A stretch of 34,991 nt of DNA. It comes from Treponema sp. (lineage in GTDB: Bacteria; Spirochaetota; Spirochaetia; Treponematales; Treponemataceae). This document shows, in pieces, positions 15,900 to 24,534 of the stretch (its first letter is position 1; each line of letters opens with the position of its first letter). The notes below the pieces were generated by a model, which worked only from the letters and a program-made list of their open reading frames with translations, did not search any database and was not told the DNA's origin. The DNA lies in NCBI GenBank assembly GCA_016297805.1, contig JAEDFX010000011.1:1-34991 (forward strand), in the 5' to 3' direction. Both the position numbers and the translations under genes were made by a program.

Positions 15900-18800
15900 T
15901 TATTCTGGAAGCTGCAAAATCAAATCAACTTCATTTTCTGTAAGCTTAAGATTTGCTGCAATTTCAGAAATTGTCCAACCCTGACGTTTAAGCTGTCTAA
16001 CACTTTCATTAATCTGAGGATTTATAGTCTGTCCTTTAGACATAGACTTTCCAGATAAATCCTGTTTTGTAATATCGTGAAGAACCTTGTATTTGTTGTC
16101 GATTTCACGATTCATAACCTGCAAATCATATTCAGTTTTCTTAAGACCAGTCTGTACGGAGCTAAGAGCTTCAATACGTTTTTCTGTGTCCTCAATCAAT
16201 CCGTCCAGATTTTCAAGACGACCAATTGCATCTGTGATTTTTGGTCCATTCTGCAAGATTTTGTCTACGCTAGTCTGAACTTCCTTTAATTCCTGTGGAA
16301 GTGAAGTTGCCTGACGGTTACAGTTCAAAAGTCTTTGTTCAAGATCCTTAAGCTTTTCGAACTGAGAATCAACATCATTTTTAATACGATTGATTACTTC
16401 ATCTTTTTTATCAAGGCGTTCATATTGTTCTGAAACATACTGGAGACGGTCATTGTAGTTACGAACTGTAACTTCCATTGACTGTAAATCATCTTTTGTA
16501 GTGTTCAGAGAAGAAATTCTGTCATCAATAGTATTTGAAAGAGCCATCATTCTATTGAAGTTCTGTTCAAGATTATTAACCTTGTTTTTCTGTGATTCAA
16601 AATTTGTAAGCTGGCGAGTAATATCTTCGTTGATTTTGATAATAGAGTTATATTCTTCATTCATCTTTTTGGCAGTTTCAGAGAAGGCTTCCAGTTTATT
16701 GAATGAACTTGCTATTTCCTGAACTTTGTCTTCAAGCTGACGTTTCATCTTTTCAGCTGTATCGTAAATCTGAATGTTTGATTTTACATCCTGAAGTTCC
16801 TTCTGGATTTCGCTGATATGTGTCTGGATAGAATTTGCATCATCCTGCATTTTCATAACCATTTTTGACTGATTAGCCTGATTTAATGCACCGGCTGCAA
16901 CAATTTCTTTTTTAAGTGCTTCAATTTTTGCCTCAGCATCAGAGTTCTGTTTGTTTACTTTCTGTTCTGTTGTTGCCAGCATTTCATCATACATTTTGTT
17001 TAATTGGGAAATAATTTGTTTTGTACGGTTTTCATATTCAATTATAGAATTCTGAGATTTATCTTCAAGAGAAGAAATCTGTTCATCAAGTTTGTTGTAC
17101 TTCTGCTGAAGTGAATTTTCATAGTTATTCATATTCTGCATTAATTTCTGTCCAACTTCATCGATATTGGATTTTGCAGTAGAGTGGAAGCTTTCCAGAT
17201 CCTGTCTGAACATGTTGTTTGAATCATCAAATTGAGTTTTAATCTGCTGTTTCCATGTATTGAAATCGGCAAGAGCTGCATCAATTGTTGAGTTTCCTGT
17301 TTCCTGACGGTTGCGGATTGTGTCTTCAAAAGTCTGTAAATCCTGTAAAAGTTCACCTTGAACCTTTTCCAGATTTGAGCGGACAAGGTTCATATTGTGT
17401 TCAATTTCACGCTTGAGATCGTTTTCTGAAGTCTTGGAAATTTCAAGAATTGAAGTATTTGTATCTGACTTAAAGCGGTTGATAATATCCTGAACTTCAC
17501 GAATTGAATCTTCCATGTTGTTTTTTGTCTGATCAATAGAAGCAGTTACATTTGCAATCTGGTCTGTTGTACGGTTTTGAAGAGTTTCAAGTGATGACTT
17601 AAGATTGTTTGTATAATTTGTTTCTACTTCGCGGCGAGAATCTTCGTATGTATTTGTGAGAGATGTGAGTTTTGTATCAAGATTATGTTTCCACTCTGCC
17701 ATTTCCGAATCAAACTGATTATTCTTTGTAGAAAGTATCTGATTGAAGCTGGATTCAAATTCCTGAAGCTTAGCACTCATACTGCCAGTTGCTGTTGCTT
17801 TAAGATCATCAAGGGATTCATTGATTTCGTTAATCTTTGTTTCAACAACATTTGCATCATCTTTAATACGCTGGCTGAATTCTTCATGTTTTGTTTTCTG
17901 AGTAGTTGTGAAGTTTTCAAAGTCTCGGAGAATTCTGTTTTGTACTTCTGCCATAGCAGCTTTAAGGCTCTTTTCAAGAGTATCAATATCGCTTTCAGAA
18001 ATCTGAATCTGTGAGAGTTTGTATTCGATATCCTTTTTGTATGCAGCAAGCTGAGAATCAACGTCTTCAAGAATATTAAGATGTTTAACTTCACTTTCAG
18101 AAACTGCTTTTTTAATGGAATCTGTAATGATTTTAGAAAGACTTTCAAGGCGGGAATTTGTTTCCAGCTGGAATGAGTCAATCTGCTGATTTGTACTGCT
18201 CTGGATGCTTTCAATCTGCTGAGCTGTAGCGTTCTGAATATTTTCAATCTGATGAGTTGCATCTGACTGAAGGGTTTCAATCTTTCTGTCTGTTTCTGAC
18301 TGAAGATTTGCAAGCTTAGAAGTAACTTCTGAAAGCTTTGATTCAAGCTCTGGCTGAAGTGTTGCTGCTCGTTCAGAGGCCATATCACATTGAGCCTGAA
18401 TTGAATTAACTGAAGCCTTAGCCTGTTCAACAGAGGCATTTGCTTCATTTGCAACCTGCTTCAATGTGGTTGCAAGATTTTCCTGCATTGTAGAAATTTC
18501 ATTCTGAAGAGCAGAGGCTTTATCTGTTGCAGATTTAAGTTCTGACATCTTAGCATCATATTCCTGTTTCAAATCTGCAATCTGTTTTGTATATTCATCT
18601 TTTATAGCTGCAAATTCAGAGTTGTAGTTGCTGTTAAAGTCATTAAGTCTGGAAGTGTTTGCTGCAGTTGCTTCATCAAAAGCTTTTGCATAATTATCTG
18701 CGAAGCTCTGGAAATCAGCCTGAAATTTTTCTGTAAGAGTAGCATAGTTTGTGTCGTTCTTTGAAAGAACAGCATTAAGCTGGGCAGTATATTTTTCATC

Positions 18801-19931
18801 AAGTTTAATGTTGTCTTCATCAAAGCGGGCAATTATTTTTGAAATTAGAGCATCATTTTTGCCACTGATTCCATCCAGCTGCTGAGTATATTTTGCATGA
18901 AGAGAGTCAATTTTTTCTGCAAAAGAGCCAGTTACTTCATTTATCTTAGCGTTAAAGCGGTCATTTACTGTAGAGATTCTATCTTTAGTCTCATTAATAA
19001 GTTTTGTTTCTGCATCCTTATAAGCTTTTGTTGTTTCTTCTGTTTTCTGGGAGAAGATATTATGAAGTTCTACAGATTTATTATCCAAAGTTGCAGAAAG
19101 GTCATCAAAACGTTCTTTAATTTTGTTTGAAGCAAGGGCATACTGCTGATTAAGCTGTTCCTGCAAATCTGAAACCTGTTTTTTCAATTCTGACATGTAC
19201 TGGTCAGAACGGTTCTGTGCCTGTTCACTAAGATGTTCAAATGCAGTATTTTCAAGGGCTTCTGCTTTCTGAGTTGCCTGATCGTATGCGGCCTGAACAT
19301 TCTGCTTAATAGAAGTTAATGCATTTTCTGCGGCAGCCTGAGAGTTCTTGATTTCTTCTGCCAGATTTTTTGCATAAGTTTCATACTGGTCAAGAAGCTT
19401 TGTACCAACCGCTTTCAACTGTTCTGCATTATGAATAGAGAATTCCTTTGAAATTTCAGGGATTTTTTTCTCAATCTGTTCTACTGCAATCTGCTGTTTA
19501 TCAAGCTTTTTAGTCATAGAGTCAATTATGCCGCTTTCTTTGTGAATGCGTTCAAGGTTCTCTTCAACCTGTTCTGTCATCTGATTTAAATCTTCCAGAA
19601 CTGCTGCGTATTTATCAATCTGATTTTTTATATTCTGAACAGAGGCAATGCTCTGACTAAAATTCTGCATCTTCTGAGAAAAATCATCATTCTGCTGTTT
19701 TAAAAGTTTAATTGCGGCATTAGCCTGAGTCTGCTGGGCGTTAAATTCAGAGATGAGAAGATTGAATTTATTCTGGACATCTTTATAAAGGTTAAGTAAA
19801 TCATCCTGACGCTTGTCAGCATATTTTCTAACCTTTTCCATTGCATTGTTATCTTTTTCAATTCCGTGAAAGTAAATAGAAATTCCCAAGGAAATAACTA
19901 CAGAAACAAGAATTGCAATTGCGATCATCAT
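15900..19931 (-). CDS. Giant spirochaete coiled-coil protein (SpiroCoCo-like), membrane-anchored
   Basis: This 1343-aa protein has one N-terminal membrane helix (about residues 3-21, IAILVSVVISLGISIYF). Over 1200 residues of nearly uninterrupted heptad-patterned coiled coil follow, very rich in Gln, Glu, Lys, Asn and Ser. The last 45 residues differ: RQLKRQGWTISEIAANLKL followed by TENEVDLILQLPE looks like a helix-turn-helix fold of the type that senses or binds DNA. It matches what I recall as the spirochaete-specific SpiroCoCo family; a role in cell structure is proposed by analogy only. A purine-rich GGTGGGG lies about 9 nt before the ATG. It follows the HAD gene by 29 bp and is probably co-transcribed with it. 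Confidence 0.88.
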   Translation of the reverse strand: MMIAIAILVSVVISLGISIYFHGIEKDNNAMEKVRKYADKRQDDLLNLYKDVQNKFNLLISEFNAQQTQANAAIKLLKQQNDDFSQKMQNFSQSIASVQNIKNQIDKYAAVLEDLNQMTEQVEENLERIHKESGIIDSMTKKLDKQQIAVEQIEKKIPEISKEFSIHNAEQLKAVGTKLLDQYETYAKNLAEEIKNSQAAAENALTSIKQNVQAAYDQATQKAEALENTAFEHLSEQAQNRSDQYMSELKKQVSDLQEQLNQQYALASNKIKERFDDLSATLDNKSVELHNIFSQKTEETTKAYKDAETKLINETKDRISTVNDRFNAKINEVTGSFAEKIDSLHAKYTQQLDGISGKNDALISKIIARFDEDNIKLDEKYTAQLNAVLSKNDTNYATLTEKFQADFQSFADNYAKAFDEATAANTSRLNDFNSNYNSEFAAIKDEYTKQIADLKQEYDAKMSELKSATDKASALQNEISTMQENLATTLKQVANEANASVEQAKASVNSIQAQCDMASERAATLQPELESKLSEVTSKLANLQSETDRKIETLQSDATHQIENIQNATAQQIESIQSSTNQQIDSFQLETNSRLESLSKIITDSIKKAVSESEVKHLNILEDVDSQLAAYKKDIEYKLSQIQISESDIDTLEKSLKAAMAEVQNRILRDFENFTTTQKTKHEEFSQRIKDDANVVETKINEINESLDDLKATATGSMSAKLQEFESSFNQILSTKNNQFDSEMAEWKHNLDTKLTSLTNTYEDSRREVETNYTNNLKSSLETLQNRTTDQIANVTASIDQTKNNMEDSIREVQDIINRFKSDTNTSILEISKTSENDLKREIEHNMNLVRSNLEKVQGELLQDLQTFEDTIRNRQETGNSTIDAALADFNTWKQQIKTQFDDSNNMFRQDLESFHSTAKSNIDEVGQKLMQNMNNYENSLQQKYNKLDEQISSLEDKSQNSIIEYENRTKQIISQLNKMYDEMLATTEQKVNKQNSDAEAKIEALKKEIVAAGALNQANQSKMVMKMQDDANSIQTHISEIQKELQDVKSNIQIYDTAEKMKRQLEDKVQEIASSFNKLEAFSETAKKMNEEYNSIIKINEDITRQLTNFESQKNKVNNLEQNFNRMMALSNTIDDRISSLNTTKDDLQSMEVTVRNYNDRLQYVSEQYERLDKKDEVINRIKNDVDSQFEKLKDLEQRLLNCNRQATSLPQELKEVQTSVDKILQNGPKITDAIGRLENLDGLIEDTEKRIEALSSVQTGLKKTEYDLQVMNREIDNKYKVLHDITKQDLSGKSMSKGQTINPQINESVRQLKRQGWTISEIAANLKLTENEVDLILQLPE

Positions 19932-19960
19932 TTTTTAATCCCCACCCAATTTTTTATATG

Positions 19961-20677
19961 TCAGTCCGAAGTTTTTTCGGAATTATTATAATTATTATTA
20001 AAGAATATATCGTTCAGCTGGCTGTAATCCCAGAAGATTATGTCTGCTTTACTGGACTTTTTCTTGAACCAGCGTGCAGAAGGCTTTACAAACCATGCAG
20101 ACTTCATTCCAACATTTTTAGAGCCAGTTACATCGTATTTATGGCTGTTACCAACGTAGAGAATCTGTTCAGGTTTCAATTCAAGCTTTTCTGCCATCTT
20201 GAGGAAAGGAGTAGACGAAGGTTTTAAGGCTCCTGCTTCTTCTGAACCAAGCATTACATCACACATTTCACGAATCCCCCAGATATCCCCTTTTTGTTCT
20301 GGCGGAAAATCTGAAAGTAATGCAATTTTATATCCGTTTTCTTTTAATTTCTTAATAAGCTCAACTGCACCATCACAAGGCTTAACTTTCTGGAAAGTTT
20401 TTTCAAAACCTTTGTAAACAATTCTATCTAATCGAGCAACAGCTTCTTCTGTAGAACATCTAAGTTTTTTTGCCATATGGGAGCCCTGAACTTTAAAAAA
20501 ATCAGGAGTAACATCACTTTTGTGCATAATATTTCGTACAAGTCCATAATGTAAAAAGAAAATACTATGACGTACGTAATACGGAATCATTCTGAAATTA
20601 AATTTCCATGCTCTATAGAGGGTTCCGTCAATATCAAAAGCGACTGCTTTAATGTCTGTTAAATTTAAAGTACTCAC
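19961..20677 (-). CDS. HAD-family hydrolase
   Basis: A 238-aa HAD-superfamily phosphatase. Motif I is FDIDGT (residues about 14-19), motif II Ser lies in ALLSDFPP, motif III Lys in ALKPSSTPF, and motif IV in ILYVGNSHKYDVTGSKNVG. The cap insertion is small and helical. The substrate cannot be inferred. The frame extends five codons upstream to another GTG at 20692, but that extension contains the -10 TATAAT. The GTG at 20677 is therefore chosen; it lies 6 nt past the -10 box with no room for a leader. It is followed 29 bp later by the giant coiled-coil gene. Confidence 0.88.
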   Translation of the reverse strand: MSTLNLTDIKAVAFDIDGTLYRAWKFNFRMIPYYVRHSIFFLHYGLVRNIMHKSDVTPDFFKVQGSHMAKKLRCSTEEAVARLDRIVYKGFEKTFQKVKPCDGAVELIKKLKENGYKIALLSDFPPEQKGDIWGIREMCDVMLGSEEAGALKPSSTPFLKMAEKLELKPEQILYVGNSHKYDVTGSKNVGMKSAWFVKPSARWFKKKSSKADIIFWDYSQLNDIFFNNNYNNSEKTSD

Positions 20678-20683
20678 CTTTCT

Positions 20684-20712
20684 ATTATACACTAATTATT
20701 GAAAAGCGTCAT
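20684..20712 (-). promoter_or_regulatory. Sigma70 promoter of the HAD–coiled-coil operon, leaderless
   Basis: On the minus strand ATGACG (20712-20707), 17 bp, perfect TATAAT (20689-20684), then 6 nt to the GTG start. It lies in the short gap after the NFACT gene. Confidence 0.65.
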
Positions 20713-20732
20713 TAGTAAATGAAAAAGGGAAT

Positions 20733-22358
20733 TTATATAAGATTTTCTTCCCGTAAAGAGTCCAGTCTTGCAAGACGTTTTTTATCAGGTTCAATACAAA
20801 GATTTTTTTCCTGTGTAGGAAGAACAAGTCCTTTAGGACCATTTTTTGCACGACGTAAATATTTTACATGAGTGTAATATAAATCTGTTTTTCCAGCATT
20901 TCGGGCTTTTGAGTAATATACCGCCAGATTTGCCGCATCCAGAAGAATATCCAGAGGTACAGTTTTTCCTTTTCTGGCTTTTACAAAAACGTATCCTCCT
21001 GGGAAATCACGGACATGGAGCCACAAATCATCACCACGAACATGATGGCGCAATAATTCATCATTTTCGTTTGCATCACGTCCTACAAGAATATACCAGC
21101 CGTTAACTGTATAATCCAGTCCGGGATGAGTTTTTTTCTGCTGCTGTTTTGGTGTAGTGTCTTTTCTAAGCAGCTGCTCGATTTTTACAGGATTAGTTTC
21201 ATTTTTAATTTGTTCATACTGTTTATCCAGCTTTTCAATAGCGAGTTTTGCCAGTTCAATATCATGCACCAAATCTTCACTGCCGCTCTGAGCTTTTTTG
21301 TAATTTTTGTAATATACAGCGGCATTTTCCTGAGCAGATTTTGCTGGATCGATTAAAAGGCGAACTGTTTTTCCTGTTTCATAATCCTCGCATTCAAGAT
21401 ATTTAGAAGAACCATCAATCATATAACCGTAAGAAAGAATCAAATCTCCCTGATGCTTCAGCTGTTCAGAATTCTTAAAGCTTTCCAATTTATCTTCCAG
21501 ATTCTGTAAAGCGGATTCTTTTTTAGAACGGTTTGTGTTGTACCATTTTTCGGCTTTTTCCAGAAGAGATTCCCGGCTCAGATTATCAGCATGCTCAGAG
21601 TACCAGTATTCAATGTATGCATTAAAGGAGGGGAAAGTCTTCCCCTCGCTGCAGCTTCGTCCTTCCGCAAGCTCAAAGGCCGAATCTTCCGCTACCCCTT
21701 CTACGGGGTTGTCACCCCGTAACGCCCCGGACCAGTCTCTTACAGGAAATCGTTCGATTGCTTCGGCAATTTTTTCTTTGGAACTAACAGGTGGTTCATA
21801 AATTTCGTCCTTCATTTCCTTCCGTTCAGGACGGCGGAACATTGGTTCAAGAATAACGTTGTTTACATCACAAAGAATAATATTGGCCGCGTTATTCCAA
21901 AGCTTTATATATAGAATATAGTTTTCTTCATATTCTTCTTCTATAATTTTACTGTTAGAAACCGCAGTGTTTTTTAAGTTAAATGCAGAAGAAGCCAGCT
22001 TTATGGAATTTGTTTTTTCATTAGGTTTATCTTTTATGGAAACAGTTCTTGAAAGTTCCAGCTTTATTACACGTTCTACACCTAATTGCTGGCAGCTGTT
22101 GATTCTGCAGCCTTTAATGTGGGCACGAAGAAATTCCATAAATCGTAAAGGCTTTTCATTCTTTGGAATTTTTCTACGGGTTTCATTTATGCGTACAGAA
22201 TTCTGAGCTGTACAAACCAATACTGTTTTAGCACAGCCTTCTTTGTAAGTGTAAAAGGCCATTGTATCATAACCTGGCTGAACTATATCCTGTATAAAGG
22301 TGCCTGTTATATCCAGTTCAGAGAGAATTAAATTTATTTCGTTACAGTTTAAAGACAT
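20733..22358 (-). CDS. NFACT-family protein (RqcH/FbpA/Tae2-like) carrying an in-frame palindromic element
   Basis: A 541-aa NFACT protein: NFACT-N domain at about 1-200, coiled-coil helices at about 255-400, and an NFACT-R RNA-binding domain at about 425-530 (GWYILVGRDANENDELLRHHVRGDDLWLHVRDFPGGYVFVK shortened: motif HHVRGDDLWLHVRDFPG). In bacteria RqcH binds stalled 50S subunits and recruits tRNA-Ala to add alanine tails; the DR pair needed in B. subtilis appears here as Glu95-Arg96. Residues about 210-244 are foreign to the family and encoded by a GC-rich hairpin element. The ATG is 3 nt after the stop of the transglutaminase gene, so translation is coupled. Confidence 0.92.
   Translation of the reverse strand: MSLNCNEINLILSELDITGTFIQDIVQPGYDTMAFYTYKEGCAKTVLVCTAQNSVRINETRRKIPKNEKPLRFMEFLRAHIKGCRINSCQQLGVERVIKLELSRTVSIKDKPNEKTNSIKLASSAFNLKNTAVSNSKIIEEEYEENYILYIKLWNNAANIILCDVNNVILEPMFRRPERKEMKDEIYEPPVSSKEKIAEAIERFPVRDWSGALRGDNPVEGVAEDSAFELAEGRSCSEGKTFPSFNAYIEYWYSEHADNLSRESLLEKAEKWYNTNRSKKESALQNLEDKLESFKNSEQLKHQGDLILSYGYMIDGSSKYLECEDYETGKTVRLLIDPAKSAQENAAVYYKNYKKAQSGSEDLVHDIELAKLAIEKLDKQYEQIKNETNPVKIEQLLRKDTTPKQQQKKTHPGLDYTVNGWYILVGRDANENDELLRHHVRGDDLWLHVRDFPGGYVFVKARKGKTVPLDILLDAANLAVYYSKARNAGKTDLYYTHVKYLRRAKNGPKGLVLPTQEKNLCIEPDKKRLARLDSLREENLI
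21628..21730 (+). repeat. GC-rich two-hairpin palindromic element, copy B (inside the NFACT gene)
   Basis: About 103 bp and roughly 62% G+C by hand count, in an AT-rich gene. Hairpin 1: GAGGGGAA (21628-21635), loop AGTC, TTCCCCTC. Hairpin 2: TACGGGGT (21702-21709), loop TGTC, ACCCCGTA, followed by ACGCCCC. Its ends and both hairpins match the folE2 copy. The element is oriented opposite to the host gene and adds about 34 codons without a stop. The middle section is longer than in copy A and has an extra weak stem (AGCTT/AAGCT). Confidence 0.85.
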
Positions 22359-22361
22359 TTT

Positions 22362-24281
22362 CTAGTACCATCCGTCTGGCATATCGCGATTGTATGGAGG
22401 AATTACGCTTCCATTTTCTGCTGTGCGAGGCAGAGTTTCCCGGTTATATGAGAAATCCTTATGCGCTTCATCATTAACATCTACTAAGAAATATTGATAT
22501 GACTCTGCGTAAGGCATTTTATATGTATTGTCCACAGAGGTATCAGGGTCATAGCTTGTGTCATCCCAGGTTGAGTCTGCCATATACCAGGAATTATTAT
22601 AGAGAATTTCGTTCCATGCATGCCCTGCAGTTTCACCAGGTTTATATGCACCAATAACTTTTGCTGGAATTCCACAGAAACGAGCCATGGCTGCAAAGGC
22701 ATTTGCATAGCCTTCACATACTCCCAGTTCATTTATAAGAGAATATTCAGCATCCTGTGGTTTTCTTTTTGAGGAATCAAGACTTATATAATCATAATGG
22801 AATTTCTGCATAAGCCAGGTATACATAAGCTGCAGACGTTCGCCGGCAGAAGCCATTTCGTGACCATAGAGAGCGGCATGGACCGCATTGGAAACGGCAA
22901 AGCTGTCTGACTGCACTATGGAAGAAGGCATGATATAAGTGGCTTCACTTTCGCTAACAGGACATGTGTTTTCTACAGTGTATATAGGATATCCAACTGT
23001 ATGATTGTCTCTCTCTCTTAAAAGCAGAATTCTGTAAACTCCTTTTCCAAATCTGAGCCAAATGCGTTCATTGAAAGTTCCGGAAATGGGTACATATGTG
23101 TATTTGACTGCAGGTAATGTTTTTTCTATATAAATGTAATATTTATTTCCTGTGTCGTTTACAGTACCAGAAATGTCAAAGAATCCATCTGCACTAAAGC
23201 TTGCCGTATATTTGGCTGGTGCTGTTATATTTACCGCTTCAACCATTTTCTTGCTGGAAATATCAGAATAAGTAATATTATTGGTTTTTAAAGGTGTATC
23301 ATTTGTAATGAAGGCTTCATATTTTTCGTCATCAACTTTTATATCATTTTTAATGCCGGTAAAGGTATAACCGCTGATGCTTATTGTGGCAGGTCTTGCA
23401 CTATGAACGACAACTGTATTATTGCTGGCTGTTTTTCCGTCAATTGCAGCTGTTACAGTGTAAGTGCCTTCTGTTGTGGCAGTAAATACACCGGAAGCAT
23501 CAATAGCTCCACCTCCAGAAACAGAAAATACAGGAGTAGATTCTGACCAGTCTGCAGAAGCGGTAAACTTTATGGAACCACCAATCATTACGTCCTGTTC
23601 TCCCATTGGAGCAAGAATAACTTTTTCATATTCTGATGCTGGCACAAGTCTGATGTTGTCCAGATATATTCCATTTGAGAAGTTGTTGAATCCATATTGC
23701 TGGATTGGAACAGACCATTTTACACTATGATTTTTACCAGCAGAGAGCTTTACCCCAGAGGTTCTCCATACGGAATTTCCTAAAGAACCAAAGCTTTTGA
23801 CTTTAACTCCATCTACATATAGTAAAGCATAGCTTTCGCATTCATAAGGTTTTGGAGCCGATATATATTTCCCATTTTCATCCCAGAAATTCTGGTAAAA
23901 GGAAGTTTTGTAATCAAATACAAGATAACAGTCTTCTTCAGGTTCAATGTCATCTAAAGACAGACTGGAATCCTGCCATTCAAGCTTGTTTTCTGCATTC
24001 AGTCTGGCGTAAGAAATTCTAAGAACGTTTGTATGAAGAGTAGGGGCTAGAGCATCGTTATATTGAGGCCATTTAGCATATATCTCATCGAAGGTGTTTT
24101 CTACAAAGCCTTTAGGATTGAATCTGGCAAAATCTAAAATGTCATCAGAGTCCAGAACTTCATAAATAGGATTTTCTTCTGGAGTTTCGTGGCTATTATC
24201 TGATGGAAGAAAAAATTTACAGGAAACCGAAATGCCTGTTAATAAAAAAAGTGTGATAGATTTTACAAGGTTTTTATTCAT
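22362..24281 (-). CDS. Transglutaminase-like lipoprotein with Ig-like domain
   Basis: A 639-aa lipoprotein (Cys21, lipobox VSC). Residues about 40-210 look like a carbohydrate-binding-type beta-sandwich. About 220-295 is a bacterial Ig-like (BIG2-type) domain with DASGVFTATTEGTYTVTA. The C-terminal part (about 470-600) is a transglutaminase/protease fold with a complete triad: Cys522 in LGVCEGYA, His554 in GHAWNEI and Asp569 in MADSTWDD. In bacteria these are usually cysteine peptidases or crosslinking enzymes at the surface; the substrate is unknown. A good ribosome site (GGAG, 5 nt spacing) and promoter precede it. The NFACT gene follows after 3 nt, an unexpected pairing of a surface enzyme with a ribosome-rescue protein. 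Confidence 0.9.
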   Translation of the reverse strand: MNKNLVKSITLFLLTGISVSCKFFLPSDNSHETPEENPIYEVLDSDDILDFARFNPKGFVENTFDEIYAKWPQYNDALAPTLHTNVLRISYARLNAENKLEWQDSSLSLDDIEPEEDCYLVFDYKTSFYQNFWDENGKYISAPKPYECESYALLYVDGVKVKSFGSLGNSVWRTSGVKLSAGKNHSVKWSVPIQQYGFNNFSNGIYLDNIRLVPASEYEKVILAPMGEQDVMIGGSIKFTASADWSESTPVFSVSGGGAIDASGVFTATTEGTYTVTAAIDGKTASNNTVVVHSARPATISISGYTFTGIKNDIKVDDEKYEAFITNDTPLKTNNITYSDISSKKMVEAVNITAPAKYTASFSADGFFDISGTVNDTGNKYYIYIEKTLPAVKYTYVPISGTFNERIWLRFGKGVYRILLLRERDNHTVGYPIYTVENTCPVSESEATYIMPSSIVQSDSFAVSNAVHAALYGHEMASAGERLQLMYTWLMQKFHYDYISLDSSKRKPQDAEYSLINELGVCEGYANAFAAMARFCGIPAKVIGAYKPGETAGHAWNEILYNNSWYMADSTWDDTSYDPDTSVDNTYKMPYAESYQYFLVDVNDEAHKDFSYNRETLPRTAENGSVIPPYNRDMPDGWY

Positions 24282-24301
24282 GTTTACTCCAGTATGCAGT
24301 A

Positions 24302-24330
24302 ATTATAATTCATAAAAAGACTGTTCTCAA
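24302..24330 (-). promoter_or_regulatory. Sigma70 promoter of the transglutaminase–NFACT operon
   Basis: On the minus strand TTGAGA (24330-24325), 17 bp, perfect TATAAT (24307-24302). The leader is about 15 nt and holds GGAG. It lies back-to-back with the ilv leader promoter. Confidence 0.75.
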
Positions 24331-24358
24331 GATTTCTAGAAATATAAAAAACATTATC

Positions 24359-24387
24359 TTGACAGAGCCAATTAAATATAGCAAAAT
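24359..24387 (+). promoter_or_regulatory. Sigma70 promoter of the ilvB leader
   Basis: Perfect TTGACA (24359-24364), 17 bp, CAAAAT (24382-24387). The leader-peptide ATG is 7 nt downstream, so transcription starts at or next to it. Confidence 0.65.
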
Positions 24388-24394
24388 TAATTCT

Positions 24395-24454
24395 ATGAAA
24401 TTTAATTCTTTAGTCAAAGTCGTAGAAGTCCTCGTCCTAGTGGTTAGTCAATAA
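24395..24454 (+). CDS. ilvL: ilv leader peptide (attenuator peptide)
   Basis: A 19-codon reading frame encodes MKFNSLVKVVEVLVLVVSQ and ends in TAA at 24452-24454. Seven residues are Val and three are Leu. No Ile codon is present. It ends inside the pairing region that controls the downstream terminator. Its composition, its place just after a promoter and just before acetolactate synthase, and the RNA pairings are those of a branched-chain amino acid attenuation peptide. There is no Shine-Dalgarno sequence and the ATG is at the predicted transcription start, so translation would be leaderless. Confidence 0.85.
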   Translation: MKFNSLVKVVEVLVLVVSQ

Positions 24455-24534
24455 CCAGAGAGTGAATATTCTATATTGTGATTAAAGCACCGATATAAAA
24501 GAAGGCTCTCCGGTTAAGCTGGAGGGCTTTTTTT
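24441..24534 (+). promoter_or_regulatory. Ribosome-mediated transcription attenuator of ilvB
   Basis: Four RNA segments are visible. Segment 1 TGGTTA (24441-24446) pairs with segment 2 TAACCA (24452-24457). Segment 2, extended to TAACCAGAGAG (24452-24462), pairs at 10 of 11 positions with segment 3 CTCTCCGGTTA (24506-24516). Segment 3 GCTCTCCGG (24505-24513) also pairs with segment 4 CTGGAGGGC (24519-24527), followed by seven Ts, as the terminator. A ribosome stalled on the Val/Leu codons covers segment 1 and allows 2:3 (read-through). A ribosome reaching the stop covers segment 2 and allows 3:4 (termination). The model is inferred from pairing and the enteric ilv/leu precedents. Confidence 0.85.
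24505..24534 (+). terminator. Attenuator terminator hairpin of ilvB
   Basis: A 9-bp stem (24505-24513 with 24519-24527, two G·U pairs) with a 5-nt loop is followed by seven Ts. It ends 29 nt before the ilvB start codon. Confidence 0.88.

Noticed and set aside
17777..18454. A 225-codon open frame inside the giant coiled-coil gene
   Set aside because: It is on the same strand but in another frame and arises from the biased codon pattern of the coiled coil. It is Leu/Gln/Lys-rich with no domain and no ribosome site.
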